From Kitasatospora herbaricolor (GTDB lineage: Bacteria > Actinomycetota > Actinomycetes > Streptomycetales > Streptomycetaceae): a DNA stretch of 64,000 nt. The notes below the pieces were generated by a model, which did no database searches, had not been told where the DNA came from, and worked only from the letters and a program-made list of their open reading frames with translations. The DNA lies in assembly GCF_030813695.1 (NCBI RefSeq), contig NZ_JAUSVA010000002.1:3658001-3722000 (forward strand), written 5' to 3'. This document shows positions 42,777 to 51,436 of this stretch, piece by piece; position 1 is the stretch's first letter, and each line of letters opens with the position of its first letter. The position numbers were made by a program, and so were the translations under genes.

Positions 42777-43195
42777 ACGCCCGCCCCGACGTGCGACAGC
42801 CCTCGCGGCGTCGCGCGGACACCTCCCGCCGGGTGCCGGCCGGCGTCCTCGTGACGGCGGCCGTGCTGGCGGCCCTGGCCAGCGGCTGCGGGATCCGCCC
42901 GACCGCCGTCCCGGTGGACGCCGGCGGGCCCGCCAGCCGGACGGCCTGCCCGAGCCCGGTGCAGGTACCGACCGCGGCGGCCACCCCCTCCGCCGCCCCG
43001 AGCGTGCAGCGGGCGCCCGCTGCCGTGACACCGTCGGCCAAGGCGGCCGGCACCGGCAGGTCCGCCGCGGCCTCCCCCGCCGCGAGCCCGTCCGGGCCGG
43101 CGACGCCCTCGCCCGCCGCCGTCCCGACGGACAGCCTGTTCAGCGCCCTGCCCTCGCCCTCGGCCGGCGGGTCCGGCCGGCCCGGCTGCCCCTGA
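42773..43195 (+). CDS. afsQ3: AfsQ3-type lipoprotein
   Basis: 140 residues from ATG at 42773, coupled to afsQ2 by a four-base overlap. After a basic start and hydrophobic helix comes the lipobox LASGC with Cys39 and then GIRPTAVPVDAGGPASRTAC, the conserved stem of AfsQ3. The rest is a Pro/Ser/Ala-rich spacer. It is probably a membrane-held accessory of AfsQ2 outside the cell. Its exact role is not established. Confidence 0.85.
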   Translation: MNARPDVRQPSRRRADTSRRVPAGVLVTAAVLAALASGCGIRPTAVPVDAGGPASRTACPSPVQVPTAAATPSAAPSVQRAPAAVTPSAKAAGTGRSAAASPAASPSGPATPSPAAVPTDSLFSALPSPSAGGSGRPGCP

Positions 43196-43299
43196 CGGGC
43201 CGGGCGCCCCGGCGCCCCGGGCCCGCATCGCCCGCGTAGCGCGCATCGCCCGTCGAGTCCGCGTAGCCCCGTCGGCGGCCCGGAAGGTCCCCGCGACCG

Positions 43300-44004
43300 G
43301 TGGGAACCGAGGTGCCCCGGGCCCGCGTCCTCCCCGATGTGCAGCGAGATGGCACCAGCACACGCGCCGAGCGTGTCGGAGTGCGGACCGAGAACGAGCC
43401 GACCCGTCAGTGGTCGGCTCCGCCGTCCGCCGCCGAAGTCCCCCGCGCGTTCCGCGCGGCCGGCCTGACGGCGCTGGTGCTGCACCTGCTGGTGGTCGGC
43501 TGGTTCGTGCTGCGTCCGCTGCCGGTGGCCTGGGTGTACGACGCAAATCTGACCCCGTTCGGGTCGGTCCGGCAGGCGCTGTCCCTGGGCGAGGCCGCCG
43601 GGCTCTGGCAGGTGGCCTGCGAACTGCTGCTGCTGGCGCCCCTCGGGGTGCTGCTGCCACTGGTCCGGGGCCGGCTGCGGGCGGCCTGGCTGCCGTCCTT
43701 CCTGCGGGTGGCCGGGGTGTCGGCGCTGCTGGCCACCGGGCTGGAGATCCTGGGTTCCTGGGTACCCGGGCATGTGCTGAACGTGGACCACATCCTGCTC
43801 GGCGTGGCCGGGGTCTCGCTGACCCACCTCGCGGTCGTCCCGGCCGCCCGGGCCGTGCTCCGGGCCCGGCCCGCGCGGGAGCGCCGCCCTGCGGCCCCGG
43901 CGCCCGTACCCGCCCAGGTGCCGGCTCCGGTCTCCGTCCCGGTGCCGACGGCGGCCAAGCTGACTGCCGCCGCGTACGGCCGCCCCGCCCCGCGGACGCG
44001 CTGA
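43300..44004 (+). CDS. VanZ-like membrane protein
   Basis: 234 residues if read from GTG at 43300; GTG at 43381 is an equally good start. The VanZ-type core (about 55-185) has four to five hydrophobic helices with the motifs NLTPFGSVR, ELLLLAPLGVLLPL, GLEILGSWVPGHVLNVDHILLGVAG. The C-terminal 50 residues are Pro/Ala-rich and end inside a 30-base direct repeat. VanZ-like proteins confer low-level teicoplanin resistance in enterococci, but in Streptomyces they are widespread and of unknown role. Confidence 0.85.
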   Translation: MGTEVPRARVLPDVQRDGTSTRAERVGVRTENEPTRQWSAPPSAAEVPRAFRAAGLTALVLHLLVVGWFVLRPLPVAWVYDANLTPFGSVRQALSLGEAAGLWQVACELLLLAPLGVLLPLVRGRLRAAWLPSFLRVAGVSALLATGLEILGSWVPGHVLNVDHILLGVAGVSLTHLAVVPAARAVLRARPARERRPAAPAPVPAQVPAPVSVPVPTAAKLTAAAYGRPAPRTR

Positions 44005-44038
44005 ACCACCGCGTACGACCGCCCCGCCCCGCGGACGC
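43970..44038. repeat. 39-base tandem duplication at the end of the VanZ-like gene
   Basis: CCGCGTACGGCCGCCCCGCC plus ten more bases at 43970-43999 recurs at 44009-44038 with one mismatch, and GAACCACCGC recurs three times to about 44070. The first copy codes for the last residues of the VanZ-like protein. The rest of the gap to 44338 shows no gene. Confidence 0.75.
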
Positions 44039-44338
44039 CGAACCACCGCGCCCGAACCACCGCGCCCGGAGCACGACACCCTGCTGACGCACCGCGGTCG
44101 CGGGCCTCGCGGCCCTGCTCGGACGGCCGGTGGACCGCGCCCCCTCCCCGGGCCGGCCCGCGGTCCGCCCTCCGGGGAGACCCTGAGAGGGACCCCGAGA
44201 ACCGGCCGCGCGGGCCCCGGTGGGATGCCAGGGGCCGGGTCGCCTTCGGGGCTGACGCCCGGACGCCCCGCCCCGCCGAGGATGGAGACACGCCCACCGG
44301 AGAGACCGGCACCGGGCCGAAACCCTTCGGAGACTGTC

Positions 44339-44521
44339 ATGAGCCGCCTCGCCCGCCCCCGTCACAACCGAGTCATCGCCGGCGTCTGCGCCGGGATCGC
44401 CGAGCGCTTCGGCCTGACCCCGTGGACCGTCCGGGTGCTGTTCGTGCTCTCCTGTCTGCTGCCCGGGCCGCAGTTCCTGGTCTATCTGGCGCTCTGGCTG
44501 CTGCTGCCCCAGGAACCGTGA
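44339..44521 (+). CDS. PspC-domain small membrane protein
   Basis: 60 residues from ATG at 44339 with CGGAGA upstream. It is almost only a PspC domain: LARPRHNRVIAGVCAGIAERFGLTPWTVRVLFVLSCLL, then a second helix LVYLALWLLLPQ. Stand-alone PspC proteins of this size are common in Streptomyces and probably act in membrane-stress signalling; their partner is not encoded here. Confidence 0.9.
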   Translation: MSRLARPRHNRVIAGVCAGIAERFGLTPWTVRVLFVLSCLLPGPQFLVYLALWLLLPQEP

Positions 44522-44572
44522 GCCCGGGGCGCCGCGCGCGCCCCGGCGGCCGGAGGGCAGCACCACCGACAC

Positions 44573-44623
44573 GTGAACAGGCCTGCGGGCCCCGGGAGTT
44601 CCGGGGCCCGCAGGCCTGTTCAC
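44573..44623. terminator. 23-bp perfect bidirectional terminator
   Basis: GTGAACAGGCCTGCGGGCCC (plus CGG) pairs without mismatch with its complement ending GTTCAC, around the loop GAGTT. It lies between the convergent PspC gene and the small secreted-protein gene. Confidence 0.9.
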
Positions 44624-44670
44624 GGCAACGCTCGCGCGGGCCCGGCCGCGCGGCGGGTGGTGGGACCGGC

Positions 44671-45039
44671 TCAGCCGCCGAGGCCGGGCAGGCCGGCCCC
44701 GCCGAGCGCGCCGGTGAGGCCGCCGACCGGGGTGCTGCTCAGGCCGGGGACGGCCGGCAGGCCGGCGCGGGGGGCGGGCGCGGCGTCCGCGGCGGCCGGA
44801 ACGGCCTGGCCGGCGCTCGGTGCGAGGGTGCCGACGGTGCTGGCGACCCGGTCGCCGCCCGGCAGGCTGCTGACGGCGTTGGTCGCGGCGCCGGTCAGGG
44901 CGGGGTTGGTGAGCGCGCCGACGGGGGTGCCGAGCCCGCCGGTGGCGGCGGGGGCGGCGGACGCGGTGCCGGCGGCGGCCGCCGCCATAGCGACGCCGAG
45001 AGCGGCGACGCCGGCAGCCTTGAGAGTGGCCTGCTTCAT
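44671..45039 (-). CDS. Small secreted Ala/Gly/Pro-rich protein
   Basis: 122 residues from ATG at 45039 with AAGGGGACC upstream. Residues 1-29 are a signal peptide ending TASA. The mature part is made of Ala/Gly/Pro/Leu/Val with loosely repeated VGxLT and LPGL units, and has no Cys. This resembles other small secreted Streptomyces proteins of unknown role. No chaplin motif is present. Confidence 0.75.
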   Translation of the reverse strand: MKQATLKAAGVAALGVAMAAAAAGTASAAPAATGGLGTPVGALTNPALTGAATNAVSSLPGGDRVASTVGTLAPSAGQAVPAAADAAPAPRAGLPAVPGLSSTPVGGLTGALGGAGLPGLGG

Positions 45040-45247
45040 GAGTTGGTCCCCTTGAGTCCTCGTCGGTGGCAGCCGTCCGGGCGCGTAGGACGGCACCCGC
45101 CGCCACACCGTGTCAGCAACGACTGGCACACCGTAGTGACTCCGTCGCATGCGGATCAAAGCCGCTTCACTCACACGGCCCAGTTGTCCGATGAGCGCCG
45201 ATCCCGCTCGGGAGGCGCCCATCGGACCGCGGCCACCGGCCGGAGGC

Positions 45248-46396
45248 TCAGCCGCCCACGCTGAACAGCCACTCCGCCTTGAGTTCGGCGTAGCCCGGCT
45301 TGATCACATCGTTGATCATCGCGAGCCGCTCGTCGAAGGGCAGGAACGCCGACTTCATCGCGTTGACCGTGAACCACTCCATGTCGCCCAGGGTGTAGCC
45401 GAAGGCGTCCACCAGGTGCCCGAACTCCTGGCTCATGCTGGTGCCGCTCATCAGCCGGTTGTCGGTGTTGACCGTGACCCGGAACTTGAGCCGGCTGAGC
45501 AGCCCGATCGGGTGCTCGGCGTACGAGGCCGCGGCCGCGGTCTGCAGGTTCGAGGTTGGGCACATCTCCAGCGGGACGCGCTTGTCGCGCACGTACGCGG
45601 CGAGGCGGCCGAGCTCGACGCCGCCGTCCTCGTGCACCGTGATGTCGTCGATGATCCGCACGCCGTGGCCGAGCCGGTCGGCGCCGCAGCACTGCAGGGC
45701 CTCCCAGATGGACGGCAGGCCGAAGGCCTCGCCGGCGTGGATGGTGAAGTGGTTGTTCTCGCCCTTGAGGTAGTCGAAGGCGCCCTGGTGGCGGGTCGGC
45801 GGGTGGCCGGCCTCGGCCCCGGCGATGTCGAAGCCGACCACCCCGTGGTCGCGGAAGCGGTTGGCCAGCTCGGCGATCTCCTGCGAGCGGGCGGCGTGCC
45901 GCATGGCGGTCAGCAGGGTGCCGACCCGGATCCGGTGGCCGGCCGCGCGGGCGTTGGCCTCGCCGAGCCGGAAGCCCTCGTTCACGGCCTCGACGACCTG
46001 GTCCAGGGTGAGACCGGCCTCCAGGTGCTGCTCGGGGGCGTACCGGACCTCGGCATAGACGACGCCGTCGGCGGCGAGGTCCTCGGCGCAGTCGGCGGCG
46101 ACCTTGACCAGCGCGTCGCGGGTCTGCATCACGGCGCAGGTGTGCGCGAAGGTCTCCAGGTAGCGGACCAGCGAGCCGGAGTCGGCGGCCTCGCGGAACC
46201 AGAGGCCGAGCTTGGCCGGGTCGGTGGTGGGGAGCCCTTCGTAGCCGCAGGCCGCCGCCAGCTCGACGATGGTCTCGGGCCGCAGCCCGCCGTCGAGGTG
46301 GTCGTGCAGCAGCACCTTGGGCGCGCGGGCGATCTGGTCGGGAGTGGGGATGCGGGGGCCGGTGGTGCCCGCGGTCACGGGGATCTGCTTCTCCAT
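45248..46396 (-). CDS. add: Adenosine deaminase
   Basis: 382 residues from ATG at 46396. Zinc ligands His31 and His33 are in [21 protein letters not shown] and NTDNRLMSG supply further ligands and the catalytic Glu/Asp. It converts (deoxy)adenosine to (deoxy)inosine, which PNP then splits. The start lies 6 bases after -10 TACACT, so the mRNA is probably leaderless, with the palindrome at 46413-46424 just upstream. Confidence 0.96.
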   Translation of the reverse strand: MEKQIPVTAGTTGPRIPTPDQIARAPKVLLHDHLDGGLRPETIVELAAACGYEGLPTTDPAKLGLWFREAADSGSLVRYLETFAHTCAVMQTRDALVKVAADCAEDLAADGVVYAEVRYAPEQHLEAGLTLDQVVEAVNEGFRLGEANARAAGHRIRVGTLLTAMRHAARSQEIAELANRFRDHGVVGFDIAGAEAGHPPTRHQGAFDYLKGENNHFTIHAGEAFGLPSIWEALQCCGADRLGHGVRIIDDITVHEDGGVELGRLAAYVRDKRVPLEMCPTSNLQTAAAASYAEHPIGLLSRLKFRVTVNTDNRLMSGTSMSQEFGHLVDAFGYTLGDMEWFTVNAMKSAFLPFDERLAMINDVIKPGYAELKAEWLFSVGG

Positions 46397-46412
46397 TGCG
46401 GGAGTGTAGCCC

Positions 46413-46424
46413 CTACGCGCGTAG
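46413..46424. promoter_or_regulatory. Nucleoside-gene palindrome before add
   Basis: Perfect CTACGCGCGTAG, four bases upstream of -10 TACACT (46408-46403 on the minus strand). Same element as before pnp, deoC, deoA and bmp. Confidence 0.75.
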
Positions 46425-46532
46425 ATTCCCTAGCACGAATCACACCCGGTGAAGAACCGGCACCCGGATTCCACCGAAGGGCCCCGTCCCGGCCGGCCCG
46501 GGAGCCGTGGTCCAGCGGCAGGGCGGCTCCCG

Positions 46533-47663
46533 TCAGCCGTGGTCCAGCAGCCGCCCGCGCCGCGACAGCACGAAGTCCCGGAAGGCCGCCACCGGAGGGG
46601 TCAGCGGCCGGCCCGTCGCCCAGGCCAGCCCGATCGCCCGCCGGGTCCGCGGCGCAGTCACCTCCAGCTCGACCACCCCCGGCCGGGCCACCAGGGCCGG
46701 CGGCAGCAGCGCCACCCCCAGCCCGGCCGCCACCAGGCCGCGCAGCGTCTCGGCGTCCTCCCCCTCGAAGGCGAGCTTCGGGACGAACCCGGCCTCCGCG
46801 CAGAACCCGTCCGTGATCGCCCGCAGCCCGTACCCGCGCTCCACCGCCACGAAGGGCTCCCGCGCCACCTCCGCCAGCCGGATCCGCCGCCGCCCCGCCA
46901 GCCGGTGCCCGTCCGGCACCACCAGCGCGAGCCGCTGCTCGTCCAGCGGGCGGGCCGTCAGGTCCGGGGCGTCCGGCAGCGGGGAGACCAGGCAGAGGTC
47001 CAGTTCGCCGGCGCGCAGCCGCTCCAGCATCGCCGCCGTGTAGTCCTGCACCAGCTGGAACCGGATCTGCGGCTGCACCGCCCGGAACCCGCGCAGCAGG
47101 GCCGGCACCGCGTCCGTCCCCATGGTGTGCAGGAACCCGAACGCCACCCGGCCGCTCGCCGGGTCCGCCTCCGCCCTGGCCGCCTCCGCCCCGCGCTCCA
47201 GCTCGGCGAGGGCCCGTTCGACCGAGCCCAGCAGCAGCCGGCCCGCCCTGGTCAGCCGGACGGTCCGCCCCTGACGGGCCAGCAGGTCCACCCCCAGCTC
47301 CTCCTCCAGCCGGGCCACCGCCCGGGACAGCGTGGGCTGCGGCATCCCCAGCAGTTGCGCCGCCCGGGTCACGTGCTCCAGCCGGGCGACCGCCGCGAAC
47401 TGCGCGAGCCGGGGCGCCAGCTGAGCCACCGCCGTCTCCGGCCCCAGCTCGGCGAGCCGGATCGGCAGCTCCACCGGCGGCCCAGCGGGCGGCGCGTCCC
47501 GCAGCCCCTGCGGCGGCGCATCGGGCGTCCCGCCCGCCGTCCGCTCCCCGGCCCGCTCCGCCGGCCGCCCGGTGCCGTCCGTCACGCCGTCCCCGCCTCC
47601 CGGCGGCGCCTCGGCCCCGCCACCTCGACTCATGCCTGTACGCATCGATTTCGAGTCAATCAT
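46533..47663 (-). CDS. LysR-family transcription regulator
   Basis: 376 residues if read from ATG at 47663; ATGs at 47645 and 47633 are alternatives, and the first ~75 residues are Gly/Pro-rich and not family-like. The winged helix lies at about 83-125 (LAQFAAVARLEHVTRAAQLLGMPQPTLSRAVARLEEELGVDLLAR), followed by the LysR effector domain. It is divergent from an MFS exporter gene, the usual arrangement for a regulator of efflux. The T-N11-A box at 47662-47676 lies between them. Confidence 0.88.
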   Translation of the reverse strand: MIDSKSMRTGMSRGGGAEAPPGGGDGVTDGTGRPAERAGERTAGGTPDAPPQGLRDAPPAGPPVELPIRLAELGPETAVAQLAPRLAQFAAVARLEHVTRAAQLLGMPQPTLSRAVARLEEELGVDLLARQGRTVRLTRAGRLLLGSVERALAELERGAEAARAEADPASGRVAFGFLHTMGTDAVPALLRGFRAVQPQIRFQLVQDYTAAMLERLRAGELDLCLVSPLPDAPDLTARPLDEQRLALVVPDGHRLAGRRRIRLAEVAREPFVAVERGYGLRAITDGFCAEAGFVPKLAFEGEDAETLRGLVAAGLGVALLPPALVARPGVVELEVTAPRTRRAIGLAWATGRPLTPPVAAFRDFVLSRRGRLLDHG

Positions 47664-47676
47664 GCATTGGACGCAT
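47662..47676. promoter_or_regulatory. LysR-type box between lysR-like and MFS genes
   Basis: ATGCATTGGACGCAT is an inverted repeat with the T-N11-A core of LysR regulators. It overlaps the most upstream possible start of the regulator, which favours a start further in, and is about 28 bases from the MFS start. Confidence 0.55.
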
Positions 47677-47703
47677 CAGTCGGCCTGGTCCTACGGTCGT
47701 CCC

Positions 47704-49041
47704 ATGCCACCCGCCAGTACCGGGGCAGCCGCGGCCACCACGCCGACGGGTGCCCTCACCCAGTCGTCCCCCGCCACCGAAGCCCCCACCGGCCGGCCCC
47801 CCGGCGGCACGGTCGGTGCCGACCGCCGCCACCGCCCCGGCGACCGCGCCTTCCGCCGCGCCAACCTGGCCCTGTTCGCCGCCGGCGTCGCGACCTTCGT
47901 CCTGCTGTACTCCACCCAGGGCCTGCTGCCGATCCTCTCGGCCGACCTCGACCTCACCCCGGGCCAGGCCAGCTGGACGGCGTCGGCCGCCACCCTCGGC
48001 CTGGCCCTGGCCCTGCTGCCGGCCAGCGCGCTCTCCGACCGGTACGGGCGCACCGCCGTGATGACGGCCTCCATGCTGGCGGCCTCCGCCCTCGCCCTGG
48101 CCCTGCCGTTCGCCCCCGACCTGAGCACCCTGGTGGTGCTGCGCGTCCTTCAGGGCGCCGCCCTGGCCGGGCTCCCCGCCACCGCGATGGCCTACCTCGC
48201 CGAGGAGATCCACCCGAGCGCGCTGGCCTCCGCGATGGGCCTGTACGTCGCGGGCAACAGCATCGGCGGCATGGGCGGCCGGCTGGTCTCCGGCTGGGCC
48301 GGCGCCGCCTGGGGCTGGCGCTGGGGCCTGGCCTCCTCCGCCGCGCTGGCGCTGCTCGCCGCACTGGCCTTCCGGCTGCTGATCCCGGCCGCCCGGCACT
48401 TCCGCCCGGCCCCGGTCGACGCCCGCGCACTGGCCCGCACCGTCGGGGCCCACCTGCGCAACCCGCTGCTGGTCCGGCTGTACGCGCTCGGCATGCTCTT
48501 CATGGCGGTCTTCGGCGCGGTCTACAACACCGTCGGGTACCGGCTGACCGCCGAGCCGTTCGGCCTGCCGCAGTCGCTGGCCGCCTCGATCTTCGTGGTC
48601 TACCTGGTCGGCACCGCCACCTCGGCCGCCGCCGGCCGGCTCTCCGGCCGGCTGGGCCGCCGCGGCGCCCTGTACGTGGCGATCGGTGTCACGGCGGTGG
48701 GCCTGCTGCTCTCGCTGAGCGAGTCGCTGGTGGGCGCGCTGCTCGGCCTGGTCCTGATCACCGGTGGCTTCTTCGCCGGCCACGCCACCGCCTCCAGCTC
48801 GGTGGGCCGCACCGCCACCCACGGCCGCGCCCAGGCCTCGGCGCTCTACCTGATCGCCTACTACCTGGGGAACAGCCTCGGCGGCACGATCGGCGCCGAC
48901 GCCTACCACTCGGTCGGCTGGGACGGCGCCGCCGCCGTCGGCCTCGCCGCGATGACCCTCGCCGCCGGCGTCACGCTGTACGCGACCCGGCAGGCGGTCC
49001 AGGCCCGGCGGTCCATGGCCGTCGATACACTCCGGGTGTGA
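47704..49041 (+). CDS. MFS transporter (efflux type)
   Basis: 445 residues from ATG at 47704; -10-like TACGGT lies a few bases upstream. After a polar start of ~50 residues there are twelve hydrophobic helices. The loop after helix 2 (LSDRYGRTAVM) and the repeated GRLSGRLGRRG loop are MFS motif A. The subgroup resembles the YnfM/inner-membrane transport proteins that often pair with a divergent LysR gene. The substrate is unknown. Confidence 0.92.
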   Translation: MPPASTGAAAATTPTGALTQSSPATEAPTGRPPGGTVGADRRHRPGDRAFRRANLALFAAGVATFVLLYSTQGLLPILSADLDLTPGQASWTASAATLGLALALLPASALSDRYGRTAVMTASMLAASALALALPFAPDLSTLVVLRVLQGAALAGLPATAMAYLAEEIHPSALASAMGLYVAGNSIGGMGGRLVSGWAGAAWGWRWGLASSAALALLAALAFRLLIPAARHFRPAPVDARALARTVGAHLRNPLLVRLYALGMLFMAVFGAVYNTVGYRLTAEPFGLPQSLAASIFVVYLVGTATSAAAGRLSGRLGRRGALYVAIGVTAVGLLLSLSESLVGALLGLVLITGGFFAGHATASSSVGRTATHGRAQASALYLIAYYLGNSLGGTIGADAYHSVGWDGAAAVGLAAMTLAAGVTLYATRQAVQARRSMAVDTLRV

Positions 49042-49267
49042 GCATCGACCCGGCTGAGAACGCCGGGTTCGCGAGATCGCCGACCGGCTGCCGGGGATCG
49101 GGAAGGCCATGGGCATCCCGATCTACCTGCCGATCGCCCCCCGCAAGGGCACCGGGATCGTGCACGACGAACCCGGGTACACCTCCCGCACGGAGTTCGC
49201 CTTCGGCGACACCGTCACCGTCAGCCTGTGGCCCCTAGACACCGGCGTCCTGCATGCATACACCTGA
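49038..49267 (+). pseudogene. Broken Uma2-like endonuclease gene
   Basis: A GTG at 49038 overlaps the MFS stop and follows -10-like TACACT. That frame (SIDPAENAGF) soon leaves the conserved sequence. A second frame, open from 49058 with ATG at 49109, reads REIADRLPGIGKAMGIPIYL, then FAFGDTVTVSLWPLDTGVL, close in pattern to the C-terminus of Uma2-family proteins (AGIPxYLLxD...EPGGY...FGxTVxLPxP.xLDTxxL). The N-terminal 100 residues and the catalytic centre are absent. It is best seen as a frameshifted and internally deleted remnant. Confidence 0.45.
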
Positions 49268-49275
49268 CCGACCCG

Positions 49276-49614
49276 TCAGGCAGCCGGGGAGTGGAACCTG
49301 ACTGCCGCGTCGGCGCCCGGGACGAGGTGAATGTCGAGTTCCGACTCCAGCGCACCCGCCAGGCGTTCGAGCAGCGGCAGGGTAGGAACGGTGTCTCCGC
49401 CCTCGATCCGGGAGATCTGCGGTTGCGTCATGTTCGCCCGTCGTGCCACCTCGGCCTGGGAGATGCCGAGTGCGGTACGACGGTCGTAGAGGGCTTGGCC
49501 CAGTGCTCTGGCATAGCGAATCTCCAGCCGCGCCGCCGACACCTCCGGGTCCTCCGGAGCCTGCTCACCCGACAGTGCACGGGTGCGCGCGGTCTTCCAC
49601 TGTGCGTGGTTCAT
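49276..49614 (-). CDS. HigA-type antitoxin, XRE helix-turn-helix
   Basis: 112 residues from ATG at 49614, overlapping the toxin stop by four bases. The C-terminal half is a clear XRE domain (LYDRRTALGISQAEVARRANMTQPQISRIEGGDTVPTLPLLERLAGAL). The N-terminal half is helical and acidic and may bind the toxin. It should neutralise the toxin encoded upstream and repress the operon through the palindrome at 49991-50026. Confidence 0.87.
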   Translation of the reverse strand: MNHAQWKTARTRALSGEQAPEDPEVSAARLEIRYARALGQALYDRRTALGISQAEVARRANMTQPQISRIEGGDTVPTLPLLERLAGALESELDIHLVPGADAAVRFHSPAA

Positions 49615-49994
49615 CGCAGATCCCCTTCCGTGATCGTCCGGCTGAACTCGTCGTGCGCCGGGCCGTGCTCCGCCGCGCAGATCTTCTGGGCCCAGGATGC
49701 TCGCGTGACCTCGGCAGTCTCCCGCATCTTGGTCTTCGTGAAAACTGTCAGGAGGACGACGCGCTGCGCCGGTGCGAGCCAGTACGTGATCCGCATCGCC
49801 TCGCTCCCCAGCCCCAGCCTGAGTTCGCGAAGAGGGCCGCCCAGATGGCGGGAGTACGGTTCGCTGAGCACCGTCGGATCCTCGGCAAGCAGGTCTACAT
49901 AGTCCTCGACCTTGAGGAAGTGCCGGGCCGGCAGACCGGACAGCCACCTGCGGATCTCAGGCTCGACCTCGATCGAGAAACGCGGTACGCCCAT
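49611..49994 (-). CDS. HigB/RelE-type toxin
   Basis: 127 residues from ATG at 49994. It follows the Gp49-like HigB family: IRRWLSGLPARHFLKVEDYVDLLAEDP, SRHLGGPLRELRLGLGSEAMRITYW, VVLLTVFTKTKMRETAEVTRA. The family consists of ribosome-dependent mRNA interferases; basic residues in the RELR and KTKMR segments fit this. Toxin-before-antitoxin order is usual for higBA. Its A+T-rich promoter differs from the surrounding DNA and suggests acquisition. Confidence 0.87.
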   Translation of the reverse strand: MGVPRFSIEVEPEIRRWLSGLPARHFLKVEDYVDLLAEDPTVLSEPYSRHLGGPLRELRLGLGSEAMRITYWLAPAQRVVLLTVFTKTKMRETAEVTRASWAQKICAAEHGPAHDEFSRTITEGDLR

Positions 49995-50026
49995 GCATCA
50001 CAGTATATATGTACGGTGATGCATGG
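49991..50026 (-). promoter_or_regulatory. Autoregulatory palindrome and promoter of the toxin-antitoxin operon
   Basis: CCATGCATCAC and GTGATGCATGG, perfect 11-base arms around a 14-base AT-rich spacer. On the minus strand the spacer ends with TATACT, a near-consensus -10, 7 bases before the toxin ATG, which itself lies in the distal arm. The promoter core is therefore enclosed by the operator and the mRNA is probably leaderless. Confidence 0.8.
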
Positions 50027-50041
50027 GGGCGCATCGTCAGA

Positions 50042-51319
50042 TCACGCGATCCGGTCCAGCACGATCGGCTTCGCCGTGAACGGCGTGTCCGCCGGGTCGA
50101 CCACGATGCCGCCGGCGAGCGCCTCGATGGCGTACTCGTAGCGCTCGGGGGTGTCGGTGTGCAGGGTCAGCAGCGGCTGGCCGGCCACGATCGGGTCACC
50201 GGGCTTGGCATGCATCTCGACACCGGCGCCGGCCTGCACCGGGTCCTCCTTGCGGGCCCGGCCGGCGCCGAGGCGCCAGGCGCAGACGCCGACGGCGTAG
50301 GCGTCGAGGGTGGTGAGGACGCCGGAGGAGGAGGCGGTGATGACGTGCTGCTCGCGGGCGACCGGCAGCGGGGCGTCGACGTCGCCGCCCTGGGCGCTGA
50401 TCATGCGGCGCCAGTGGTCCATCGCGGAGCCGTCGCGGAGCGCGTCCGCCGGGTCCTTGCCGTGGACGCCCGCGGCGGCGAGCATCTCGCGGGCCAGCGC
50501 CAGGGTCAGCTCGACCACGTCGGCGGGGCCGCCGCCGGCCAGCACCTCGACCGACTCGCGGACCTCCAGGGCGTTGCCGGCGGTCAGGCCGAGCGGGGTG
50601 GACATGTCGGTGAGCAGGGCGACGGTGTTGACGCCGGCGGCCTTGCCGAGGCCGACCATGGTGCGGGCCAGCTCCTGGGCGTCGGAGAGGTTCTTCATGA
50701 AGGCCCCGGAGCCGACCTTGACGTCCAGGACCAGCGCGCCGGTACCCTCGGCGATCTTCTTGGACATGATCGAGCTGGCGATCAGCGGGATCGCCTCGAC
50801 CGTGCCGGTGACGTCGCGCAGCGCGTACAGCTTCTTGTCGGCGGGGGCCAGGCCGTCGCCGGCCGCGCAGATGACGGCGCCGGCGTCGCGCAGCACGGTC
50901 ATCATCTCGTCGTTGGAGAGCAGGGCCCGCCAGCCGGGGATGGACTCCAGCTTGTCGAGGGTGCCGCCGGTGTGGCCGAGGCCGCGGCCGGAGAGCTGCG
51001 GGACGGCGGCGCCGCAGGCGGCGACCAGCGGGGCGAGCGGCAGGGTGATCTTGTCGCCGACGCCGCCGGTGGAGTGCTTGTCGGAGGTCGGCAGCGGCAG
51101 GGCGGAGAAGTCCATCCGGACGCCGGAGCGGATCATCGCGTCGGTCCAGCGGCTGATCTCGCGCAGGTTCATGCCGTTCAGCAGGATCGCCATCGCCAGG
51201 GCGGACATCTGCTCGTCGGCGACCTCGCCGCGGGTGTAGGCGTCGATCACCCAGTCGATCTGGGCATCGGTCAGCTCGCCGCTGTCGCGCTTGGTCCTGA
51301 TGACGGAGGGGGCGTCCAT
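50042..51319 (-). CDS. deoA: Thymidine phosphorylase
   Basis: 425 residues from ATG at 51319 with CTGGAGAACCCC upstream. It shows the family sequence DKHSTGGVGDK (phosphate loop), LSGRGLGHTGGTLDKLESIPG, and SKKIAEGTGALVLDVKVGSGAFMK, with the C-terminal pyrimidine nucleoside phosphorylase domain. It splits thymidine and deoxyuridine to base and deoxyribose-1-phosphate. The leader of about 65 bases starts at a promoter overlapped by the palindrome at 51394-51405. cdd and the nucleoside ABC genes lie just upstream in the same direction. Confidence 0.96.
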   Translation of the reverse strand: MDAPSVIRTKRDSGELTDAQIDWVIDAYTRGEVADEQMSALAMAILLNGMNLREISRWTDAMIRSGVRMDFSALPLPTSDKHSTGGVGDKITLPLAPLVAACGAAVPQLSGRGLGHTGGTLDKLESIPGWRALLSNDEMMTVLRDAGAVICAAGDGLAPADKKLYALRDVTGTVEAIPLIASSIMSKKIAEGTGALVLDVKVGSGAFMKNLSDAQELARTMVGLGKAAGVNTVALLTDMSTPLGLTAGNALEVRESVEVLAGGGPADVVELTLALAREMLAAAGVHGKDPADALRDGSAMDHWRRMISAQGGDVDAPLPVAREQHVITASSSGVLTTLDAYAVGVCAWRLGAGRARKEDPVQAGAGVEMHAKPGDPIVAGQPLLTLHTDTPERYEYAIEALAGGIVVDPADTPFTAKPIVLDRIA

Positions 51320-51393
51320 GGGGTTCTCCAGGAGGGTCGGAAAAAGCGAAGAGTGCCGCGAGCCGACTGGTTCACACAGCCTCTCGCGACACT

Positions 51394-51405
51394 CTACGCG
51401 CGTAA
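51394..51405. promoter_or_regulatory. Nucleoside-gene palindrome before deoA
   Basis: CTACGCGCGTAA, 11 of 12 matches to the perfect palindrome. On the minus strand its end overlaps -10 TAGAGT (51396-51391). It lies in the gap between cdd and deoA. Confidence 0.7.
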
Positions 51406-51436
51406 CAAACGGAACGGCCAGAGCCGCTCCCAAGAC

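Noticed and set aside
46449..49238. A 929-codon plus-strand open frame over the LysR and MFS genes
   Set aside because: Arg/Pro-rich translation with no domain; only other frames carry recognised proteins. It runs through the Uma2-like remnant but not in its conserved frame.
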